From positions 929,547 to 993,546 of the forward strand of contig CP048719.1 of the NCBI GenBank assembly GCA_022641835.1: a DNA stretch of 64,000 nucleotides, written 5' to 3'. How positions within the stretch are numbered: the first letter of the stretch is position 1; each line of letters opens with the position of its first letter. The position numbers were made by a program, and so were the translations under genes. A model generated the notes under the pieces. That model was not told where the DNA came from. It searched no databases and saw only the letters and a program-made list of their open reading frames with translations. Below are positions 31,166 through 39,399 of this stretch, in pieces. Origin of the DNA: Petasospora fabianii. Taxonomy: Eukaryota; Ascomycota; Saccharomycetes; Phaffomycetales; Wickerhamomycetaceae.

Positions 31166-33793
31166 TTAACCGGAACACATCTCACAAGCCTCTGGATTAT
31201 TGATAGCACAGGCAATCACCTTTGAGGAGAAAATGTCAACATCCTCCTCAGTCTCTGGCTTATCACCAGCTGAGGTCTCCTCAGCCTTCTCTTCAACCTT
31301 CTTCTCCTCAGCAACTGGAACTGACAATGGCTTGTTAGCCTCTTCCAAACTGAGAGAAGCAATAGAAGTAGAAGCAGTTTCAACCTCTCTTGGAGACAAG
31401 GAAACGTCTCTAGAAGCATCAGATTCAGCAGCGTAACCAATAGCACGTGGTTGGTATTCAGCTCTCTTCAACTTAGTCATATCAACAACGTTTCTACCAG
31501 CAGTGGCAGCCACGGAGGAATCAATAGTGAACTGAATAGCAGCAGAAGCAGCCTGGGTTCTCAAATAGTACATACCAGTCTTCAAACCCTTCTTCCAACC
31601 GTAGAAGTGCATAGAGGTCAACTTACCCATAGTTGGAGCTCTAATGTGAATGTTCAAAGATTGAGATTGATCAATGAAAGCAGCACGATCAGCAGCCATA
31701 TCGATGATAGTCTTTTGAGAAATCTCCCAAACGGTCTTGTACAAATCTTTCAATTCCTTTGGAATGTTTGGTAAGTTTTGAATAGAACCGTTATCAGAGA
31801 TGATGTGACTCTTCATAGAGTCATCCCAAACACCCAAATCAACCAAATCACGAAGCAAATATGGGTTAACAATCTGGAATTCACCAGCAAGGACACGACG
31901 AGAGTAAATGTTAGAAGTGTATGGTTCGAAACATTCGTTGTAACCCAAGATTTGAGAAGTCGAGGCAGTTGGCATTGGAGCAACAAGCAAAGAGTTTCTC
32001 AAACCGTACTTGACAATATCAGCCTTAAGAGTATCCCAATCCCACAAATCGGAAGGCTTTCTTCCCCAAAGGTCAAACTGAAGCTGACCCTTAGAAGCTG
32101 GGGAACCTTGGAATGATTCGTATGGACCTTCGGACTTGGCGAGCTCAAGAGAGGACTCCAAAGCAGCGTGATAAATGGTCTCGAAGATCTGAATGTTCAA
32201 TTCCTTAGCCTTTTCAGATTCAAATGGCAAACGCAAAATCATAAAGGCATCAGCTAAACCTTGAACACCGAGGGCAATTGGTCTGTTTCTCATATTGGAG
32301 TTTCTAGCTTCTGGAACTGGGTAGTAGTTACGGTCAATGATTCTGTTCAAGTTCTTTGTGACAACCTTGGCAATTTGATGCAAACGTTCAAAGTTATAAG
32401 TCTGAGTGGTACCATCAAGGGATTTTTCAATGAAAGCTGGCAATGCAATGGAGGCCAAGTTACAAACAGCAACTTCTTCTGGGTCAGAGTATTCGACAAT
32501 CTCACAACACAAGTTAGAAGACTTGATCATACCCAAGTTCTTCTGGTTAGTCTTCTCGTTACAGGCATCCTTGTAAAGCATGAATGGAGTACCAGTCTCA
32601 GTCTGGGCATCAAGGATTGCATACCACAACTTTTGAGCCTTGACAGTCTTTCTACCACGACCTTCTTTCTCATACTTCTCATAAAGAGCCTTGAATTCAT
32701 CACCATAACAATCAGCAAGACCTGGTGCTTCATTTGGAGAGAACAAAGTCCATTCACCATTAGACTCAACACGTTCCATGAACAAATCAGGGATCCACAA
32801 TGCTGGGAACAAATCACGAGCTCTGATCTCTTCTTTACCGTGATTCTTTCTAATGTCGATGAAATCAAAGATATCTGCGTGCCATGGTTCCAAATAAAGG
32901 GCAAATGCACCAGGTCTCTTGTTACCACCTTGGTCGACGTAACGAGCAGTGTTGTTAAAGACACGAACCATTGGAATCAAACCGTTAGAAGTACCGTTAG
33001 TACCAGCAATGTAAGAACCTGTAGCTCTAACGTTATGGATGTGTAAACCGATACCACCAGCGGTCTTGGAGATCAAGGCACATTGTTTCAAAGTCTCATA
33101 GATACCCTCGATGGAATCTTCTCTCATAGCCACAAGGAAACAAGAGGACATCTGTGGGTGTGGGGTACCAGCGTTGAACAAAGTTGGAGAAGCATGGGTG
33201 AAGTATCTCTCAGACATGAGGTTATAAGTCTCAATAACTGATTTAATATCTCTACCATGGATACCGATAGCGACTCTCATGATCAAATGCTGTGGACGTT
33301 CAGCGACTTTACCATTAACACGCAACAAGTAAGATCTTTCCAATGTCTTGAAACCAAAGTAGTTATAGTTGAAATCTCTATCGTAGATGATGGCAGAGTC
33401 CAACTCATCTTTGAACTCTTGAACAATGTCATAAGTTTCCTTAGACAACATCGGAGAATGGAGATCGGTCTTTGGGTTAATGTAGTTGTAAAGCTCTTCG
33501 ACAACAGAAGAGAACTGTTTAGTGGTTTGCTTATGCAAATTAGAGATGGCAATTCTAGCAGCTAAAGTAGCATAGTCTGGATGAACAGTAGTCATATAGG
33601 CACAAGTCTCAGCAGCCAAGTTATCCAACTCGATAGTGGTGACACCTTCATAAACACCAGAGATGATTCTTTGAGTGATCTTAACGGCATCAATATGTTC
33701 TGGATCAAGACCATAACATAGTCTAGAGATTCTAGCTGTAATCTTATCAAACTTGACGGGCTCACGACGACCGTCTCTCTTGCAAACGTACAT
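31166..33793 (-). CDS. RNR1: Ribonucleotide reductase large subunit
   Basis: The frame runs upstream to 33940, but [17 protein letters not shown] at 33793 matches the family start and gives 875 residues; S. cerevisiae Rnr1 has 888. The N-terminal ATP cone (about residues 1-90), the active-site cysteine segment MSSCFLV, the radical motif NLCCEI (Asn, Cys and Glu of N-x-C-x-E), and the C-terminal redox pair CEMC are present. The enzyme reduces ribonucleoside diphosphates to deoxy forms. A TATATAAAAG box (minus strand, about 33885-33894) and five ACGCGT MCB boxes lie within 240 bp upstream, fitting MBF-driven G1/S expression. The C-terminal linker before CEMC is Glu/Ala/Ser-rich, as expected for a flexible swinging arm. 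Confidence 0.97.
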   Translation of the reverse strand: MYVCKRDGRREPVKFDKITARISRLCYGLDPEHIDAVKITQRIISGVYEGVTTIELDNLAAETCAYMTTVHPDYATLAARIAISNLHKQTTKQFSSVVEELYNYINPKTDLHSPMLSKETYDIVQEFKDELDSAIIYDRDFNYNYFGFKTLERSYLLRVNGKVAERPQHLIMRVAIGIHGRDIKSVIETYNLMSERYFTHASPTLFNAGTPHPQMSSCFLVAMREDSIEGIYETLKQCALISKTAGGIGLHIHNVRATGSYIAGTNGTSNGLIPMVRVFNNTARYVDQGGNKRPGAFALYLEPWHADIFDFIDIRKNHGKEEIRARDLFPALWIPDLFMERVESNGEWTLFSPNEAPGLADCYGDEFKALYEKYEKEGRGRKTVKAQKLWYAILDAQTETGTPFMLYKDACNEKTNQKNLGMIKSSNLCCEIVEYSDPEEVAVCNLASIALPAFIEKSLDGTTQTYNFERLHQIAKVVTKNLNRIIDRNYYPVPEARNSNMRNRPIALGVQGLADAFMILRLPFESEKAKELNIQIFETIYHAALESSLELAKSEGPYESFQGSPASKGQLQFDLWGRKPSDLWDWDTLKADIVKYGLRNSLLVAPMPTASTSQILGYNECFEPYTSNIYSRRVLAGEFQIVNPYLLRDLVDLGVWDDSMKSHIISDNGSIQNLPNIPKELKDLYKTVWEISQKTIIDMAADRAAFIDQSQSLNIHIRAPTMGKLTSMHFYGWKKGLKTGMYYLRTQAASAAIQFTIDSSVAATAGRNVVDMTKLKRAEYQPRAIGYAAESDASRDVSLSPREVETASTSIASLSLEEANKPLSVPVAEEKKVEEKAEETSAGDKPETEEDVDIFSSKVIACAINNPEACEMCSG

Positions 33794-33874
33794 CGTATAA
33801 ATAGTTGTGTTGATGTAAGTTAAAGGAAAGAAGAACCAACAGGTGTGTGGTGGACGAGTAAAGAAAACTGGGAG

Positions 33875-34029
33875 ACGCGTCTCTTTTATATAGCGCGAGT
33901 TGGTTGTCTGTTGGTACGGGCCACGCGTTAGGGCATACAAAACAAACGCGTCAACGACGCGTTATTTTCGCGCCTAAACGATCGCTGATTGGCTAAGACG
34001 TTGAAAAGTAAACAAACACGTCGACGCGT
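33875..34029. promoter_or_regulatory. MCB (ACGCGT) cluster upstream of RNR1
   Basis: ACGCGT occurs at 33875, 33923, 33946, 33957 and 34024, with TTTTCGCGCC, an E2F-like site, at about 33966-33975. A sixth copy is at 34375. MCB boxes bind MBF (Mbp1-Swi6) in yeast and drive RNR1 at G1/S. Confidence 0.88.
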
Positions 34030-34755
34030 TATTACCAAAGCAGCATTTCAGATTACAAATGGTAAATAGGTGTGGGAGACCGGTGTAGATAAGCTATGAA
34101 GTTGTATGGAGTTCTGGTTGATTTAATAGAGTAGATGATTTGTTGTATTAAGATATCCTATCTACATATTTAATACCTGTCCTTCTAGTGTCTGTCTCTT
34201 CCTGTTGTCTCTCTCTCTCTCTCTCGGGGTCATTAGTCTAATGACCCCCACAACAAAAGAAACAATAAACATTTCGCCAAAGATGCGAAAAAACAACACA
34301 CTATGCCTATAGAGATGGGTTTTGGCGATTGGATGGGCCACACGGGTGTTGCTATAGACTTTTCGCCAAAATGAACGCGTCATGTATTATGTACCCTGCC
34401 ATATAAACAACCCGAATTGGGTGTATACACCCCGGATTGAGACTGGTTACCGATTTGTAAGTCTTTATCACCGTAGAATTCTTTATGATCCATGTTTTGG
34501 TCCGGGTGTTTCCAATGGGTGTTGTAAATCTTTATGAACCGGGTGTTAACACCTCTAAAGGGCACCAATAGTGATGGGAGCTATTGGTTGTTTAGCTTAC
34601 TGTAACTATGTAAATACCAGCTAAGACGAATTATTCATACCAGCTAGACGAATTCAAGAGATGAAGTAACATTAGTACTATAAGGACAGATTAAGATATG
34701 CACTACAACATAGACACATTGATGATTCGTATAGTCATTAAGTAGACAACAGTGG
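34030..34755. other. Distal RNR1 upstream region with paired palindromes
   Basis: No gene. A (CT)n run sits at about 34208-34225. TTTCGCCAAA, E2F-like, is at 34272-34281 and 34361-34370. Palindromes GGGTGTATACACCC (34419-34432) and GGTGTTAACACC (34542-34553) share GGTGTWWACACC, with half-sites GGGTGTT between them. Confidence 0.5.
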
Positions 34756-35676
34756 TTAAACCGCATCCGGCATCAGACCCGGTAAGATGCTCCATAAAGG
34801 TTCAGTCTTATCATTAATCTTTTGTAACATCTTCTCTCTCTTGTCCAATGCATCAGCATTTGCAACAAACTTAAACTCTTCACCAGGATGGAATTCATCA
34901 CAATATTGTGAAGCAAGATTAAAATCAAACTTGTTATAATGTGTAAGCAAGTAATTCACCATTGTTTCAAATAATGGTTTCATTGTTGGATAAAAATCAA
35001 TATCTGCCTCCATAAATTTAAGTGCAATTGTACTTTCAACAATATTGAGTGGTGTCATACCACCATATGTTGTCCATTTAAGTTCCATTTCACCTCTTGC
35101 AAATGCCACAAGGGTCAAGTATTGATTTGCAGCTGCAAATGTATCAGCTGATGGTTTAATATCATGGAAAACAGAGATATAGTCTTGATAAAATGGATGT
35201 CTAACAAGTGTTGTCTTGATAGTTCTCAATTGATCCAAATAGACATAGACTTCGGAACTCGGTATCACATTATATGTGGCGAAGAAGTATCTCAAATTGA
35301 GACGTCTGTGTAAAAACTCTCTCATCATAACATGGATCCTCTCGTATATCAATAATGCAATATCATCAGCTTGGTCCTGGGCAAATAGATTTAAGAATAA
35401 TGGATATATTTCATTCCTTGAACGGATATTGTCTGTGATTTGTACGGGACGAGGACTCACAAGCATAGTATCCCACGTATCTCCAATGAATTTCTTATGC
35501 ATCCTTGTGAGAACTTTATAATAAGCATCAAATGGATGTACTGAATGTATAGAATCCTTATTGTAAACCATATCTGGGAACTCTCGTACAAGTTCTTCAA
35601 GCCCCTGAAGAAACTTATTGGTAGCATTAGAGAAGATCACAAGACGATCTCTCGGGGCCATGTCTCGAGGAGTCAT
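34756..35676 (-). CDS. Unrecognised conserved-looking protein, 306 residues
   Basis: The ORF starts at the ATG at 35676; a second in-frame ATG (MAPRDRL, 35661) is an alternative. I do not recognise the family. The protein has no signal peptide or membrane segment, is rich in helices and aromatic residues (YYKVLTRMHKKF, RRLNLRYFFATYN, HYNKFDFN), and ends in LWSILPGLMPDAV. The even composition and length suggest a real soluble protein. Codon use is A/T-ending like that of the neighbouring asparaginase and SVL3-like genes. It lies upstream of RNR1 on the same strand, separated by 962 bp, and downstream of the complex I subunit gene. No function is proposed. Confidence 0.8.
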   Translation of the reverse strand: MTPRDMAPRDRLVIFSNATNKFLQGLEELVREFPDMVYNKDSIHSVHPFDAYYKVLTRMHKKFIGDTWDTMLVSPRPVQITDNIRSRNEIYPLFLNLFAQDQADDIALLIYERIHVMMREFLHRRLNLRYFFATYNVIPSSEVYVYLDQLRTIKTTLVRHPFYQDYISVFHDIKPSADTFAAANQYLTLVAFARGEMELKWTTYGGMTPLNIVESTIALKFMEADIDFYPTMKPLFETMVNYLLTHYNKFDFNLASQYCDEFHPGEEFKFVANADALDKREKMLQKINDKTEPLWSILPGLMPDAV

Positions 35677-35749
35677 TAAGTGTGGAGATGATAATTGAAG
35701 AGCTCACAAGACTCTTAAGTATACCATCGAACCAATGTTTACCTTTTTC

Positions 35750-35885
35750 CATTTTTTTTTTATTTTTTTTTTATTTATTTTTTTTTTAATTTTAATTCCA
35801 AGCATACACCCGGACATCTCTTGGTTTTAATTTTTTTTTATTTTTTTTAATTATTTCCACACACCCGGACATCTCTTGGTTAATT
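35750..35885. repeat. T/A-rich tract with a 55-bp-spaced direct repeat
   Basis: Runs of T broken by single A occupy about 35751-35790 and 35827-35852. Between and after them the word ACACCCGGACATCTCTTGG occurs twice (starting 35806 and 35861), so a unit of about 55 bp is tandemly duplicated. Confidence 0.85.
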
Positions 35886-36085
35886 TCACTATTACAATAT
35901 CTTTTTAGTTGATTGATGTTTTATAGTCATATACTCCTTTTTATTTAGTAAACTAGTGATCTACAATGATGTCTTTCGTATGTTTATATATTCAAATGCA
36001 AAACATAATAAATAGTAGCTATGAAAGGTGGGGCTCTGCCCCACCTTTCTAAGCAATAAATAAGAAGCTAATCAGCAATAAATAA

Positions 36086-36502
36086 TCAAGCACGTCTTGG
36101 AACATATTCCCTTTCAAAAGCTGGTGTAGAACGTCTCTTTTCACCTCTGAAATATTTTCCCTATATGATGTTAGTTAGCAATCGAATCATGATATAATGA
36201 ACTACTGGGACATACTTGTGAATCATAAGCTAACCAGGTTAAACCTGCAGGAATTGCAACCATGACAATAAGTAAAGGTGTAAGATTCTTTGGTGTGACA
36301 CGGAATCTTTCACCAAGGGTTTCCCTATAGCCTATATGTCTGTTAGCAATGGTGTTTGTTGTTATGGTGGAAGTGTGGGGTGGTTACTCACGGTAGAATT
36401 TCTCAAGGGCTGGATCTTTAATGAGGGCTATACTTGTTGTTAGAAGACTGTAGTAGATATGAGACTAGTCAACTTACGCTCAGGGCCTTCTCCGTGTGCC
36501 AT
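36086..36502 (-). CDS. Complex I NDUFB4/B15-like subunit, four exons
   Basis: Four exons assemble a gene with no long ORF: 36478-36502 (ATG at 36502), 36392-36427, 36216-36331 and 36086-36160 (TGA). Introns are 50, 60 and 55 bp with donors GTAAGT, GTGAGT and GTATGT, CTAAC branch sites and ATAG acceptors, and all joins keep frame. The 83-residue product begins MAHGEGPEPLIKDPALEKFY, continues with RETLGERFRVTPKNL, then one membrane helix (TPLLIVMVAIPAGLTWLAY), and ends DSQGKYFRGEKRR...VPRRA. The pattern of a DPALEKFY start, one helix and a KYxxRGE segment fits the B15 (NDUFB4) accessory subunit of mitochondrial NADH:ubiquinone oxidoreductase. Splicing is well supported; the family is a resemblance judged without a search. 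A complex I gene excludes a Saccharomyces-like host. Confidence 0.78.
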
Positions 36503-37312
36503 TTTATCGTATAGTTATCTCTAAATAAGAACTACATATAAAGTACTAATAGTCTCCGCTTTTTTCTAGCGGAGGAAAAAGAGAGGGCGCGAGTAGGGTA
36601 ACCTTAATACTCTATAGCTAATATATACACATAAATTAATCTCCGCTGTTTAGATTATGTAGATGTGTATTGAATAGATATTGTCTATGGATGAGCATGT
36701 CTAAGTATCACTCAGGTGATAAACACCTGATGGATACCTCGATAGATGGAGGAGAATACAACTCCGCTAATCCAACCAATTACCGATACTTAACGTCTTA
36801 TACGACTGTTATGAAATGACTCTTGGCAAATAGGGAGTCATATGATCAAAATGAACCAATTAGTTCTCAATTAGATGTATCGGAATACTACATGCATATG
36901 CACATTCAATAAGAGCAAATGAAATGCATATGATATGATTTGCGTTAGAGATAAGAGATGCCTTAAGGTGTTTAGATAGAAGGATGGTGGACGCGAGCTT
37001 AGTTGGTAGTTTGAGCTAATGAAGATGTTACAATAAGTGGGTATAGAGAGCTAAAATGTTAATATATATCTTTGTATTACGTCTTATTTACTCCCTATAT
37101 GTCTTTTTCCCGAGTTTTTTGGACTATTTAATGATACTAATGATTATATATGATCCGAGGGTCTCAGGGGTAACAAGTGCGGCAAGATCTCCGAACTCGA
37201 GTCATTATCGATTGGCGCATTTGACTTGGAATAGGTATAAATTGGACTTATTCCCTCTTTTTTTATCATTGAGATAATGTACATCTCAACTAAAGTCAAG
37301 CAAAGCAACAAA
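36503..37312. other. Spacer upstream of the secreted asparaginase
   Basis: No gene is seen. A hairpin CTCCGC-TTTTTTCTA-GCGGAG lies at about 36555-36575 near the complex I gene start, and further CTCCGC words are at about 36643 and 36767. CGATAATG (minus-strand CATTATCG) is at about 37204. Confidence 0.35.
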
Positions 37313-38416
37313 ATGAGACTCTCTAACTCAATTCTTACATCTGTTCTCATTACACTTGCAACTGCTCTACCACATAATCTTGATCTTCAATCAAGAGACT
37401 TGGAATCAGTTAATTCATCACTTCCAACAGTTAAGATCTTTGGTACTGGTGGTACAATTGCATCTAAGGGTGATACATCTGCCACTACTGCCGGATATAG
37501 TATTGGTCTTACCGTTGATGATTTGATTGATGCTATTCCATCACTTGCTGAAAAGGCTAATTTAGATTATCTTCAAATCTCTAATGTTGGTTCCAATTCT
37601 TTAAATTATACCCATTTGATCCCATTACATCATAATATCTCTGAAACTCTTGCATCTGATGATTATGATGGTGCTGTTGTTACACATGGAACTGATACTA
37701 TGGAAGAAACTGCATTCTTCCTTGATATCACTTTAAAGTCCGAGAAACCAACTATCTTAGTCGGTGCTATGAGACCATCTACTGCTACAAGTGCAGATGG
37801 ACCAATGAATCTTTACCAGGCAGTTTCTATTGCCGGTTCAGAAGAAGCCAAGGGTCGTGGTACAATGATTACTCTTAATGATCGTATTGCTTCAGGTTTC
37901 TACACAACAAAGATTAATGCTAATACACTTGATACTTTTAAGGCACAGGAACAAGGATACCTTGGATTGTTTATCAATGATGATATTGAATTTTATTATC
38001 CACCTGTCAGACCAAATGGATGGCACTACTTTGATATCTCAAATGTAACTGATGCATCTGAGATCCCAGAAGTTGTTATCTTATATTCATACCAAGGGCT
38101 AAACCCTGAGCTTGTGGTTCAGGCAGTTGAAAAACTTGGTGCTAAGGGTATTGTTCTTGCCGGATCTGGAGCTGGTTCATGGACAAACACTGGAGATATC
38201 TTTAATAAGGAGATGTTTGACAAATATGGTATTCCAATTGTTGCATCTCATAGAACAGCTGATGGATCTGTTCCATTAGGAGATTCTGATGAATTTACTA
38301 TCTCTTCTGGGTTCCTTAATCCACAAAAGGCTAGAATCTTGTTACAAATGTGTTTGTACTCTGGTTATTCTAATGACCAGATCCGTACAGTGTTTAGTGG
38401 AGTTTATGGTGGTTAA
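37313..38416 (+). CDS. Secreted L-asparaginase (Asp3-like)
   Basis: An upstream in-frame ATG at 37277 exists, but the ATG at 37313 starts a typical signal peptide ([20 protein letters not shown]) and gives 367 residues; S. cerevisiae Asp3 has 362. Catalytic signatures are GTGGTIASK (about residues 43-51) and [14 protein letters not shown]. Potential N-glycosylation sites include NSSL, NYTH, NISE and NVTD, which suits a cell-wall or periplasmic enzyme. It releases ammonia from extracellular asparagine when nitrogen is poor. It is a diverged paralogue of the signal-less enzyme at 27118-28356, in the opposite orientation and about 9 kb away, with the GATA factor in between. A strong hairpin and a minisatellite follow the stop codon directly. 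Confidence 0.93.
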   Translation: MRLSNSILTSVLITLATALPHNLDLQSRDLESVNSSLPTVKIFGTGGTIASKGDTSATTAGYSIGLTVDDLIDAIPSLAEKANLDYLQISNVGSNSLNYTHLIPLHHNISETLASDDYDGAVVTHGTDTMEETAFFLDITLKSEKPTILVGAMRPSTATSADGPMNLYQAVSIAGSEEAKGRGTMITLNDRIASGFYTTKINANTLDTFKAQEQGYLGLFINDDIEFYYPPVRPNGWHYFDISNVTDASEIPEVVILYSYQGLNPELVVQAVEKLGAKGIVLAGSGAGSWTNTGDIFNKEMFDKYGIPIVASHRTADGSVPLGDSDEFTISSGFLNPQKARILLQMCLYSGYSNDQIRTVFSGVYGG

Positions 38417-38417
38417 A

Positions 38418-38443
38418 AGTATTACATCGATAGATGTAATACT
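38418..38443 (+). terminator. 3' hairpin directly after the asparaginase stop
   Basis: AGTATTACATC and GATGTAATACT form a perfect 11-bp stem with loop GATA, beginning 2 nt after the TAA. It may shape the mRNA 3' end; fungal termination does not depend on such stems, so the role is inferred. Confidence 0.6.
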
Positions 38444-38677
38444 ATACTAATAAACTAATACACTAATAAACTAATACACTAATAAACTAATACACTAATA
38501 AACTAATACACTAATAAACTAATACACTAATACTAATACACTAATACTAATAAACTAATACTAATACACTAATACTAATACACTAATACTAATAAACTAA
38601 TACTAATACACTAATACTAATACACTAATACTAATAAACTAATACTAATAAACTAATATCTAATAAACTAATAATAA
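38444..38677. repeat. ACTAATA(A/C) minisatellite
   Basis: About 230 bp consist of 8-bp words ACTAATAA/ACTAATAC and 6-bp words ACTAAT. The first third alternates 8+8 (16-bp period); the rest is 6+8 combinations (14- and 28-bp periods). Every unit contains TACTAAT or ACTAATA, close to the splicing branch-site sequence. Confidence 0.95.
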
Positions 38678-39399
38678 CTTTATAGTAGGACAAACCGGAA
38701 CAGCAACGGAAAGAACGGAGAGAAGAGACTCGGAGCCCATAAGCGTTAACTCCGTGTTTCCCGAGCCGAACTCCGAGTCAAATGAGCTGTTTGTTAGGAC
38801 TGTTTATAAACTGAATTTAACTGAGGTTTAAACGTATAGATCTCATATATCCATTACTAAAGCATATCTAAAAGTCTGGGGTCATACTCTTTTATATATT
38901 TAACACTTAAGTGTAAGGATGTATAGAACACCACAGCACAGCCGAGCATCTTCTTTCCGAATTTTTTTTTTTTTTTTTAAATTTCGCGTACGTGTTCTCC
39001 GAGTGTCTCACCAACGAAGGATTAAAACTTCGGTTCGCTGTTTCACGTTTGCACTTGGCTTTGACAGTTTATATCATTCATAAACTTATACTCAACCGAG
39101 AAGGCATATACAAACATAAAAGTTTGTGTTTAAGCTACCGGTATAACCAAACTTTTTCTATCTTTTCATCTTTAGGTCCCGTACCGGTCCGGTCCTATAC
39201 TCCAGTCTCTACCTCTTCCTTTTTCACTTACCGACTCTCGGGATAGATCCCGTTAATTTGCTTCACTGCTTCGGTTTGCTTCGGTTCCTTCACTTCTCTT
39301 CCCCTCTCAAAGTGTTTACTACCGGTTAACTATCTACCTACATTCGTCTCACCCAGATTGGTCTGTCACCTTGTGCTCTATCATACAACCTGGTAAGCA
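38678..39399. other. Intergenic region upstream of the SVL3/PAM1-like gene
   Basis: No gene. CTCCG/CGGAG words recur (38726-38780), a poly-T run of about 18 sits near 38962, and ACCGGT or CCGGTCCGG words occur at about 39139, 39182 and 39322. Confidence 0.35.

Noticed and set aside
33794-33940. Extended N terminus of RNR1 from 33940
   Set aside because: It overlaps the TATA box and an MCB site; the family start MYVCKRDGR at 33793 fits known lengths.
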